DNA of 64,000 bases from assembly GCA_963677915.2 (NCBI GenBank), contig CAXXGE010000032.1, positions 55,690 to 119,689 on the forward strand. The letters are read 5' to 3'. Source of the stretch: G963677915 sp963677915. Its GTDB lineage: Bacteria > Bacillota > Clostridia > Lachnospirales > Vallitaleaceae. Shown here piece by piece: positions 53,023-59,342 of the stretch (positions are counted from its first letter, which is position 1; each line of letters opens with the position of its first letter). The translations under genes were made by a program, and so were the position numbers. The notes beneath the pieces are model-generated. The model was not told the DNA's origin. It worked only from the letters and a program-made list of their open reading frames with translations, and did not search any database.

Positions 53023-53061
53023 GATTAAGTCAGTTTTATGGTAATGTAAAGTCTATGTTAA
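53023..53061 (-). promoter_or_regulatory. Pho box: four direct repeats at 11-bp spacing
   Basis: On the minus strand TTAACA (53056-53061), TTTACA (53045-53050), ATAAAA (53034-53039) and TTAATC (53023-53028) recur exactly every 11 bases. PhoP of Bacillus binds TT(A/T/C)ACA-type repeats with five-base gaps, usually four together. The first two copies fit well, the last two loosely. The box begins inside the stop region of the AEC transporter gene. Confidence 0.8.
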
Positions 53062-54000
53062 GAGTGTTGAAGCTATTGTTAAGCCCATGAATAAGATAAT
53101 AGCTGTCATCGTAGAAAATACGACCATGTTGCTGGCTACCTTTTCCTCTTCCATCGTTCCGTACTTGCCGATAAAGATGGATAGGGACAATGGCGGCGAA
53201 AGGGCTGCGAAGGTAAAATAGGCGTACTCGAACATCAAGCCCGTTTCCATAAAGGGGTCAATCAACAGGAACTTCACAAGATAGGCGATGACAAAAACAT
53301 TGACATAGCGGATCAATGTGTACTTGGCGCTGAGTCTTGTATAGTGGGAATCGAATTCAAGGCTGAATCCTATTATCAGGAAGATTAACGGGTTCGTGAT
53401 ATCCGCCAGGTATCTGAGCGTGTTGAGTACGCCCCCGGTCAGCTGCATTGTATTCAGGACAGCTGTCGCCCCTGTAACATTAAGTAAGATACCGGCAGTG
53501 ACGGCGATAATAAGGGGAGATTTGACGAAGTTGATGATCATCTTTGGCGAGAGCTGCTCTTTGTTCAGTCTGACCCGGAGCGTCAGCATGAAAAGAATCC
53601 AGATGAACAGCTCGTGGCCGATGCCGAAAACGGCGAACGTATTCAGGTTATCCTGTCCGAAGACCGTTCCGAACAGGGCAATCCCCAGCAGCCCAAATGA
53701 GAAGGATGTATTGATGAAGGGATAGACCCGCCATTTGACGATGCCCAGCTCATAAAGTCCGATGCCAACCAGCAGCAGCAACGTGCACATGATGAAGATG
53801 GCTACCGACAGCCAGAGATGCTCCGCTTTCAGTTCCATATTATAGAATGTAAGAAACAGGACACTGGGGAGGGCGAAGTCAACGATGATCTTTTTCAGGT
53901 CACCGATTGTTTCATGGGATAAAAATCCTTTGATCCTCATGAAATATCCCAGCAATATCAGCACGATTATGGGGGTCACTTTAACGATGATTTCTACCAT
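53053..54000 (-). CDS. AEC family transporter (auxin efflux carrier-like)
   Basis: A 315-residue membrane protein with about ten segments in two halves, typical of the AEC/bile-acid-sodium-symporter superfamily; bacterial members often move malate or malonate. Features include VLILLGYFMRIKGFLS, VDFALPSVLFL, and FTFAALSPPLSLSIFIGKYGTMEEEKVASNMVVFSTM near the end. The substrate is unknown. It lies between pst and the tRNA gene. Confidence 0.88.
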   Translation of the reverse strand: MVEIIVKVTPIIVLILLGYFMRIKGFLSHETIGDLKKIIVDFALPSVLFLTFYNMELKAEHLWLSVAIFIMCTLLLLVGIGLYELGIVKWRVYPFINTSFSFGLLGIALFGTVFGQDNLNTFAVFGIGHELFIWILFMLTLRVRLNKEQLSPKMIINFVKSPLIIAVTAGILLNVTGATAVLNTMQLTGGVLNTLRYLADITNPLIFLIIGFSLEFDSHYTRLSAKYTLIRYVNVFVIAYLVKFLLIDPFMETGLMFEYAYFTFAALSPPLSLSIFIGKYGTMEEEKVASNMVVFSTMTAIILFMGLTIASTLLT

Positions 54001-54066
54001 TGGATGCTCCTTTTGTCAGTCTTTTTCTGGCATCATGATATCATATAAAAACATGTAAAAATAGTG

Positions 54067-54096
54067 TTGACAACGCAAGTTAAGCTGTGGTAAAAT
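54067..54096 (+). promoter_or_regulatory. Promoter of tRNA-Leu
   Basis: TTGACA (54067-54072) and TAAAAT (54091-54096), 18 bases apart, ending 12 bases before the tRNA. Confidence 0.8.
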
Positions 54097-54108
54097 GACC
54101 TTCGTTGA

Positions 54109-54192
54109 GCAGTTGTGGCGGAATTGGCATACGCGCTAGACTAAGGATCTAGTGGTCTCACGACCTTGAGGGTTCGAGTCCCTCCAACTGCA
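54109..54192 (+). tRNA. tRNA-Leu (anticodon AAG)
   Basis: GCAGTTG/CAACTGC acceptor stem, GCG/CGC D-stem, anticodon stem CTAGA/TCTAG with loop CTAAGGA, a long variable arm (GGTCTCACGACC) as expected of leucine tRNAs, and T-arm GAGGG-TTCGAGT-CCCTC; discriminator A, no encoded CCA. Position 34 is A, uncommon in bacterial leucine tRNAs. The 3' part from the anticodon stem on belongs to attL of the integrated phage, so the gene stays intact. Confidence 0.95.
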
Positions 54193-54194
54193 TT
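54139..54194. repeat. attL, 56-bp core repeat in tRNA-Leu
   Basis: Identical to 62782-62837. It covers the tRNA from the 5' side of the anticodon stem to two bases past the 3' end, so integration rebuilds the gene. Confidence 0.95.
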
Positions 54195-54216
54195 GCGGAA
54201 TATACTATAAGTATTA

Positions 54217-54246
54217 AACCCGACATCGTAAGATATCGGGTTTTTT
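54217..54246 (+). terminator. Phage-borne terminator after tRNA-Leu
   Basis: AACCCGA...TCGGGTT stem with six T, just inside attL. It takes the place of the host terminator now displaced to 62861-62890, with which it shares GATATCGGGTTTTTT. Confidence 0.85.
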
Positions 54247-54286
54247 CATGCTTAATATTATACATTTCATTTTTGTCTAGTGATGT

Positions 54287-55198
54287 TTATCGAATTATCG
54301 GGACTTGTGCCAACAGCATCGGAATAGGCATCATACTTACATTTGCCACCTGGTAACTGCTTGCTGCTTGGTAATAACGTCTAGTAGTGGCAAGGTCTTT
54401 GTGCCCTGCTATGTTCTGTACCGTAAATACATCATTGGTTTCTAAACACTTTCGAGTTATAAATGTGTGCCGGAACAGATGTACATTTCCTCGTTCAATG
54501 CCCTGCTTTTTAACATTTGTATGAATGTATGATGATAATGTGTATTGCGTTATCGGGGCATGCTCTTTATTCATGAATAATATATCTTCATCCGGTGAAT
54601 TGTATGGAATCTCTCTTTTAATCAGATAATTATCAATATGACGCATTGCAGCTGCGCTGATAGGTACTCTTCTGTCAGAATGTCCTTTCATTCCCCTTAT
54701 GTTAATATATCTCTGCTGCTTATTTATATCTGATACTCTAAGGTGTATCAATTCACCCATCCGGATACCAGTATCAAGAAGAATTGCAAATATTGCTCTT
54801 TTCTGCCATGCTGTAAGCGACTTGCCTTTAATACTGGCATAGATAAGCATAATTTCATCATCTTGGTAGATATCCTTCATTGTCCGGTAACCTCTTAATG
54901 GCGGTATTTTCAATGTCAAATCATTTTCCATATAATCATTGATGTATGCCCAACGAAGAAATGCTTTAACATGTCTCCAATATGTCTTTACTGTATTTAC
55001 TGATTCAACTGTATTTCTCGTCTTTATAATAAACTTTTGGATATCTTCTAATTTCAACTCGCCAATTTCTTTATCTTCTATAAATTTTTCAATGAATATG
55101 TGTCCTACAATATTGTAGTATGTGTTTATTGTACTTTCATATATGCCCTGGACTTGCTTCTCATAAATAAACGTATTAAATACTTCTGATACTCTCAT
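54287..55198 (-). CDS. int: Tyrosine recombinase (phage integrase)
   Basis: A 303-residue integrase with an N-terminal SAM-like domain (about 1-95) and a catalytic domain. The catalytic residues are visible: Arg in DTGIRMGELIHLRV, His and Arg in HLFRHTF, His in AGHKDLATTRRYY and the nucleophilic tyrosine in RYYQ. It lies next to attL and points to the tRNA, the usual place for a tRNA-targeting integrase. It starts 18 bp after the rep stop. Its codon use is AT-rich like the rest of the element. Confidence 0.95.
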   Translation of the reverse strand: MRVSEVFNTFIYEKQVQGIYESTINTYYNIVGHIFIEKFIEDKEIGELKLEDIQKFIIKTRNTVESVNTVKTYWRHVKAFLRWAYINDYMENDLTLKIPPLRGYRTMKDIYQDDEIMLIYASIKGKSLTAWQKRAIFAILLDTGIRMGELIHLRVSDINKQQRYINIRGMKGHSDRRVPISAAAMRHIDNYLIKREIPYNSPDEDILFMNKEHAPITQYTLSSYIHTNVKKQGIERGNVHLFRHTFITRKCLETNDVFTVQNIAGHKDLATTRRYYQAASSYQVANVSMMPIPMLLAQVPIIR

Positions 55199-55216
55199 AT
55201 AATCACCCTTTATTAA

Positions 55217-56182
55217 TTATGCTTCTATTGGAAATGGTAAATCTTCTTGAATCCATTCATCTTCTGTTTTTCCGTCTCCAAAATATACTATATTGTTATT
55301 TGGTATCCTTCTTTTAAATGCTGCCCATGTTTCCGGTGCATCGTCCTGTACGGTCTTGTATTGCCTTTCAAGTGGAATGTTGGTAATTATATACACTTTT
55401 GTATAACAGGCTACTTTATTCGCATATCTAGCAGGTAATTCAAGAGGATATCCATCCAGATAATTCAACATATCAGCTATTTTTAATGACGATCTAAATT
55501 CTTCAAAAATAACTACATCCTGCTGCTTATAACTATCAAATGGATGTTCATAATCCGTTACCCGGTAAACATTTGAATATCCAAATACTTCCATTACTGA
55601 CCGTGTTTTTCCTGTCCCAGTCGGTCCATGTATATACACTACTTCCAATTGTCTATATGTGTTAGAAAATTCTTCCTCCTTTATTGTCTGCCTTGCTCTT
55701 TCAATCCGGTCTATCTGAAACATATATTGAGGATGCAGCCGGATTATTTCAGCATTCGTCATGTTGTCTCTAATCATATCATATAGATCGTTAAGGTCAT
55801 TTCTTGTCCCTGGGCGTTCTAGGGGCAATTCTCCTTGTTCTTCATGACTATCTTTTAGATTAGTTTCCTTTTTCTTGTCTTTTCCCCATTTTTCACCCTG
55901 TTTGAAAATATAGTCTCTATTTTGTTGGCTTGTACCTTGCGCCATTTCAAAATGTCCACCGTCAAACTTATTCTTTATGGTGCTAAATCTTACACCGGAT
56001 GAACAAGCTATGTATAAATGGGTATGGAATGTTTCATTTTCTCCTATTTCATCAGACATACACCAATATACAATAGGTTTTATTTCTTCAATTATTTGTT
56101 TTATTTTTTCATGAGTATAGCCTTTTTCAATAGGATTATTTATTGTTATTTGCCATTTACGAGATTGGCTATCTCTAATCAT
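55217..56182 (-). CDS. rep: CRESS-type replication initiator: HUH endonuclease plus SF3 helicase
   Basis: A 321-residue Rep. The N-terminal endonuclease has motif I WQITINNP (10-17), motif II FHTHLYIA (His53, His55) and motif III YIFK (Tyr91 nucleophile, Lys94). The C-terminal superfamily 3 helicase has Walker A GPTGTGKT (186-193), Walker B DVVIFEEF (222-229) and motif C YIITN (264-268). This order and single catalytic tyrosine are those of geminivirus, circovirus and phytoplasma-plasmid Reps, not of filamentous phage gpII. It should nick the origin at 56303-56333 to start rolling-circle replication. GAGGGTG precedes the ATG. Confidence 0.92.
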   Translation of the reverse strand: MIRDSQSRKWQITINNPIEKGYTHEKIKQIIEEIKPIVYWCMSDEIGENETFHTHLYIACSSGVRFSTIKNKFDGGHFEMAQGTSQQNRDYIFKQGEKWGKDKKKETNLKDSHEEQGELPLERPGTRNDLNDLYDMIRDNMTNAEIIRLHPQYMFQIDRIERARQTIKEEEFSNTYRQLEVVYIHGPTGTGKTRSVMEVFGYSNVYRVTDYEHPFDSYKQQDVVIFEEFRSSLKIADMLNYLDGYPLELPARYANKVACYTKVYIITNIPLERQYKTVQDDAPETWAAFKRRIPNNNIVYFGDGKTEDEWIQEDLPFPIEA

Positions 56183-56200
56183 TAAATCACCCTCTCATTT

Positions 56201-56299
56201 TGCGACAGAGGTTGTATTGCGACAACCATTTGCGACAACTTTGCGACAACTTAAAACCCTTGATTTTACTAGCTTTAAACCTCTTTGCGACATGCGACA
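56201..56299. repeat. Six iterons TGCGACA beside the replication origin
   Basis: TGCGACA on the plus strand occurs at 56201, 56218, 56231, 56242, 56286 and 56293. The last two are in direct tandem, three bases from the origin stem. The longer string TGCGACAGAGGTTG occurs twice (56201 and 56293). Tandem iterons beside the stem are the Rep-recognition sites in circoviruses and geminiviruses. Confidence 0.9.
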
Positions 56300-56302
56300 G
56301 AG

Positions 56303-56333
56303 GTTGCTAAAGGTAATACTAGCCTTTAGCAAC
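56303..56333 (-). other. Circovirus/geminivirus-like origin: stem-loop with TAGTATTAC
   Basis: A perfect 11-bp stem (GTTGCTAAAGG with CCTTTAGCAAC) holds a 9-base loop. On the minus strand the loop and first stem base spell TAGTATTAC (56313-56321), the nonanucleotide form of porcine circovirus 1 and a one-base variant of geminivirus TAATATTAC. By analogy the nick would fall between TAGTATT and AC. It lies 121 bp upstream of the rep start codon. Confidence 0.92.
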
Positions 56334-56339
56334 AAAAAC

Positions 56340-56732
56340 CTACTCATTATAGTCTGCTGCTCTTCTGGCTGAACGCTCTCTTTTACCGACAAGTATCAAG
56401 CCTGGGTCAAGCCTTTTCGCCAGGTACTTAGGCAAGCTAAAGGTTGGTTTATTTGATTTATCAGTATATGCATAGACATACTTATCATCAGAGGTATATT
56501 TGTAGACATAGAACAAACCACCTTCAAAATCCTTATTGCCATTTAATGGTTTCCAGTCTAGATATGTCGTGCCTTTTCCTAGATAGCCTAAGCCTTTTGC
56601 ATCTTCAACATGGCTTGCAAACATAGAGTATGTTTCTGTATGAGGGTTTTTCCCATGAACAGCTACAGTAACATCAAAATAATACTTTTTCGTATCTTCC
56701 GATTTGCGTTCACCTTTATGATACTTACCCAT
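56340..56732 (-). CDS. Small basic phage protein, unknown
   Basis: A 130-residue soluble, lysine-rich protein (MGKYHKGERKSEDTKKYYFDVTVAVHG...). It has no membrane segment and no motif I recognise. It ends seven bases before the origin stem. Its basic character and position before rep suggest a DNA-binding or replication accessory role, but that is a guess. I chose the ATG at 56732; an in-frame GTG two codons earlier directly follows the upstream stop. Confidence 0.7.
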   Translation of the reverse strand: MGKYHKGERKSEDTKKYYFDVTVAVHGKNPHTETYSMFASHVEDAKGLGYLGKGTTYLDWKPLNGNKDFEGGLFYVYKYTSDDKYVYAYTDKSNKPTFSLPKYLAKRLDPGLILVGKRERSARRAADYNE

Positions 56733-56738
56733 AAACAC

Positions 56739-56972
56739 CTACTCCATATTCCTGTCTTCTAGTATCTTCTGAAGCGATCTGTAATGATTGACCCTCTCCA
56801 TATGGCCACAGTTCCACCAGTAGCATTTCAAACGCCTACATCCATCCTTATGTTTCCAGTAACATATCCTAGGCCATACGTAATGTACGAAATACTCTAT
56901 TCCTATAAATCCAAAGAATACTATAAATACATAAATTGATTGTCTGCTGTCTAAAAACTCATGTAGTGTCAT
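56739..56972 (-). CDS. Small phage membrane protein
   Basis: A 77-residue protein with one N-terminal membrane segment (SIYVFIVFFGFIGIEYFVHYVW) and a Cys/Trp-rich tail (CYWKHKDGCRRLKCYWWNCGH) that could bind metal. Adjacent genes touch it on both sides, so it is part of the phage transcript. Function unknown. Confidence 0.65.
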   Translation of the reverse strand: MTLHEFLDSRQSIYVFIVFFGFIGIEYFVHYVWPRICYWKHKDGCRRLKCYWWNCGHMERVNHYRSLQKILEDRNME

Positions 56973-57206
56973 TTATTCACCTGTCCCTTCGTTGCAATAT
57001 GCTTCTGTGAAATCCTCATCTTCTATCGGTACGGTGCTATCATATTGTTCACAGTAATCTGATGCTTCTACTACTTCATTTTTTACCAGGCAATACCATT
57101 GTGCTTCTTCACTTAAATCAATGTGTATTAGATCATTTTCTTCCGTTGTTTGATATACCTTTACTGCATCTAAACAATTACTACAGTTGTTCCATTCTTC
57201 TCTCAT
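56973..57206 (-). CDS. Small acidic phage protein
   Basis: A 77-residue acidic protein with several cysteines (NNCSNC, QWYCLV, DYCEQY, AYCNEG) and no membrane segment. I chose the ATG at 57206 because AAAGGAAG lies five to seven bases upstream; the longer frame would extend into the structured non-coding region. Function unknown. Confidence 0.6.
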   Translation of the reverse strand: MREEWNNCSNCLDAVKVYQTTEENDLIHIDLSEEAQWYCLVKNEVVEASDYCEQYDSTVPIEDEDFTEAYCNEGTGE

Positions 57207-57370
57207 ATATAGCTTCCTTTCTTTGTTTGGACTCTGCCACCTAAAGGTGTCAACCGTCTTTTTTCTTTTGCAGCATGCGTTGCAATCCATAGGATTGCGA
57301 GGGTCAAAGATTAAAAGATTTTGCTGAATGGTGGATAATATGATTGGGTTCCGGAATCAAGAACGAAAGC

Positions 57371-57480
57371 ATTGACAGCAGGCACCCACGACCGTGTTGA
57401 ACAGGCATCACCGGACAGCAGCCTAAAGGGCAGGCATGATGCCCGGCTGATAGCCTAACACGGTCTAACCTACTGTCAAT
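57371..57480. other. Structured non-coding element, candidate packaging signal or second origin
   Basis: Nested inverted repeats: ATTGACAG/CTGTCAAT (57371-57378, 57473-57480), GACCGTGTT/AACACGGTC (57390-57398, 57457-57465) and an inner GGGCA/TGCCC hairpin. It is much more GC-rich than its surroundings and lies in a 279-bp gene-free gap of the phage. Filamentous phages carry a hairpin packaging signal in such a region. Confidence 0.6.
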
Positions 57481-57485
57481 TTGCT

Positions 57486-57680
57486 TTAGTTCTGGCATGA
57501 TTCCTCTTGATATTGCTTTATGTTGTACTTTGTTGATAAAAACTCGTCAATTGACACGGTAACCACCTGTCTCAACGGTATTTTATTCGCTTTGCTGTAC
57601 TCCATAAGAAGTTTGTTAAGATAAGTCGGTATATTGCAGCGTATGCTTGTCATTCCTTCCTTTGGTTTGTATTCCGGCAT
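57486..57680 (-). CDS. Small protein resembling ribbon-helix-helix DNA-binding proteins
   Basis: A 64-residue protein whose middle, MTSIRCNIPTYLNKLLMEYSKANKIPLRQVVTVSIDEFL, has a short strand followed by two helices, like Arc/CopG-type folds. The strand carries the alternating residues expected to enter the DNA groove. AGGAGG precedes the ATG, seven bases after the Zot stop. It may regulate copy number, transcription or excision. Confidence 0.65.
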   Translation of the reverse strand: MPEYKPKEGMTSIRCNIPTYLNKLLMEYSKANKIPLRQVVTVSIDEFLSTKYNIKQYQEESCQN

Positions 57681-57683
57681 TTG

Positions 57684-58538
57684 TTAACCTCCTTCCGTTA
57701 CTGTTTCGTGGTCGTCTCCGTCATCAATCCACAGTATATTTTTATTGTCAGCTATTGCTTTTTGTTCCTGCTGCTCTCTGCTCTTTACTTCGTTGATGAT
57801 CTCTACAAGATTCCTTTTATTGAATACTTCACGCAGCACCAATCCCTTTTTTTCTTCCTGGAAATTGGTATATTCCGGTAGTTCATAGTTTTTCAGTTCT
57901 GGACGGTCTAGTGAATTAAATAGATGATAATATTTCCTGCGGTCAAATCGTTTGACACCTAACATGTACCAGGGTACATAGTAGTAGATGTCTGTAGGTT
58001 TCTGACTCATCTCATCGATACCGAATTCTTTCCTTATAGTTTTGACCACAGATGTTCCACCAAATCCCTTATCAAGCTGATAAACGTGATCGTAAACTCT
58101 TCGAAGAACAATGTTTATATCCTCCCAACTTTGACTCACAACAATAATATCGTTGTGGTGTCTGTGTGATGTTTTATAGTGGCGTTGTAATCGAATGTAG
58201 GCTTTTTGGTGTTCTCTCATGTTGGATGTGTTGGGAAACTCGATTGCTCCTTCATCGATGAGTAGAAGTGAATCTACCATGTTGAATACACCAAAGTCTT
58301 TATTTACATCGAACTTTTTACATCCTTTTATGGGTACGTTTGAATACAGTTCTTTATACTTGTTAGGTTTAATATGGGTATAATACCAGGCATACCGGGC
58401 AAGCAGTGTTGTTTTACCACTTCCCTTATTTGCGAAGAATAAGGTTAATCCCTCGTTCTTTGGTAGCCATGATTGCGTCCATCTATATATCGTATAAAGT
58501 ATTAATAATATTGGTATTACGTATTTTAATACTTGCAT
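57684..58538 (-). CDS. zot: Zot-like filamentous phage assembly ATPase (pI homologue)
   Basis: A 284-residue inner-membrane ATPase, the hallmark gene of inoviruses. It has an N-terminal membrane segment (about 4-18), Walker A in FFANKGSGKTT (36-44), Walker B SLLLIDEGAIEF (90-101) and the Zot-family stretch RLQRHYKTSHRHHNDIIVVSQSWEDI. In classical phages the membrane segment lies after the ATPase; here it comes first, as in many inoviruses of Gram-positives. It would power extrusion of coated ssDNA through the membrane. Confidence 0.92.
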   Translation of the reverse strand: MQVLKYVIPILLILYTIYRWTQSWLPKNEGLTLFFANKGSGKTTLLARYAWYYTHIKPNKYKELYSNVPIKGCKKFDVNKDFGVFNMVDSLLLIDEGAIEFPNTSNMREHQKAYIRLQRHYKTSHRHHNDIIVVSQSWEDINIVLRRVYDHVYQLDKGFGGTSVVKTIRKEFGIDEMSQKPTDIYYYVPWYMLGVKRFDRRKYYHLFNSLDRPELKNYELPEYTNFQEEKKGLVLREVFNKRNLVEIINEVKSREQQEQKAIADNKNILWIDDGDDHETVTEGG

Positions 58539-58555
58539 TTTTTCCTCCTTAACTG

Positions 58556-58597
58556 TTTGTGGGGAGGGCTGCCCCTACGGGCTACCCTCCCCAACAC
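58556..58597 (-). terminator. Strong hairpin between coat-protein and zot genes
   Basis: GTTGGGGAGGG and CCCTCCCCACAAAC form a very stable stem, without a clear T-run. In Ff phages a terminator after the coat gene keeps coat expression far above assembly genes; this position is the same. Confidence 0.65.
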
Positions 58598-58614
58598 CTC
58601 ATACCATGCTGATT

Positions 58615-58848
58615 TTATGCACCTTTAATCATACCAATTGCACGTTTGCCAAACTTCAGAGCCAGACCAAGCACCATAGCTGCTACACCAATCAAAAGGA
58701 TTGGTTGGGCAATCATGAAATCCCAGATTGTACCGAAGATACCGTCGATAGCTGTTAGACCATCGAATCCAGTAACATCAGATGCAGGTGGGGTACCACC
58801 AGTAATCATATAGATCAATGTTACGATTGCGTTGAATACCTCTTGCAT
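58615..58848 (-). CDS. Candidate major coat protein
   Basis: A 77-residue protein: a hydrophobic N-terminal part (VFNAIVTLIYMIT), a small-residue acidic segment, a long membrane helix (PILLIGVAAMVLGLALKF) and a basic C-terminus (GKRAIGMIKGA). The acidic-membrane-basic layout and size match inovirus coat proteins, where the basic tail contacts DNA. GGAGAA precedes the ATG, and a strong hairpin follows. Whether the first hydrophobic part is cleaved as a signal peptide is uncertain. Confidence 0.8.
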   Translation of the reverse strand: MQEVFNAIVTLIYMITGGTPPASDVTGFDGLTAIDGIFGTIWDFMIAQPILLIGVAAMVLGLALKFGKRAIGMIKGA

Positions 58849-58863
58849 ATGGTTCTCCTTTCC

Positions 58864-59127
58864 TTAGATTTTTTTACCAAGCGATACGTTTATAAAAAAC
58901 CGTAAAGCATTGGCTGTATAATATAAGCATACAGCTAATATTAACGCTGCTGCTATATATTCGAAATTGACACCGGCTATGCCCGATGGTATCGTTTCAT
59001 ACGTTGTGCTTGTTACTTCTATTACTCCTGTTGTTGGATTGTATAAAGGTACTGCCTTTGTTATTTCGTAGGTTATTGGTGTATATTGACCTATCATCAT
59101 GCGAATAAAATCAATTATATTACTCAT
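58864..59127 (-). CDS. Small phage membrane protein, possible minor coat
   Basis: An 87-residue protein with a hydrophilic N-terminal half and one membrane segment (YIAAALILAVCLYYTANALRFFI) near the C-terminus. I chose the ATG at 59127, which overlaps the end of the gene before it and has AAGGAAAAG upstream. Its place before the coat gene is like that of minor tip proteins. Confidence 0.7.
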   Translation of the reverse strand: MSNIIDFIRMMIGQYTPITYEITKAVPLYNPTTGVIEVTSTTYETIPSGIAGVNFEYIAAALILAVCLYYTANALRFFINVSLGKKI

Positions 59128-59338
59128 TCTTTTCCTTACCTCCTCCAAACCATTTACCATTCGTCATAGTCCTTAACAATGCAGCTACTATCCATCCAAT
59201 CATCACCAAGAATATTCCTGCAATAAATACACCACCAATAGTTATTGTATTTGTGCTATCAATCGGGAGAGTGAAAATAAATATTACAAAATGTCCTACT
59301 ATCATGAAAAACATTCCTATGATTTCGAAAAATGTCAT
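59120..59338 (-). CDS. Small phage membrane protein with two membrane segments
   Basis: A 72-residue protein: two membrane segments (FFEIIGMFFMIVGHFVIFIFTLP and IGGVFIAGIFLVMIGWIVAALL) and a charged, glycine-rich tail. AGAGGAG precedes the ATG, which lies four bases after the adsorption-protein gene. It may be a minor virion or assembly protein. Confidence 0.7.
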   Translation of the reverse strand: MTFFEIIGMFFMIVGHFVIFIFTLPIDSTNTITIGGVFIAGIFLVMIGWIVAALLRTMTNGKWFGGGKEKNE

Positions 59339-59342
59339 TTGG

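Noticed and set aside
56201..56299. The TGCGACA repeats as a CRISPR or tandem-satellite remnant
   Set aside because: The unit is only 7 bp, spacing is irregular, and position beside rep and the origin stem fits iterons much better.
56195..56392. A 65-residue minus-strand frame across the iterons and origin
   Set aside because: It overlaps the end of the 130-residue gene in another frame, has no ribosome binding site, and its sequence is explained by iterons and the origin stem-loop.
57304..57498. A 64-residue minus-strand frame across the folded non-coding island
   Set aside because: Its start sits on the end of the upstream gene with poor spacing, its protein is low in credible structure, and the DNA is dominated by nested inverted repeats.
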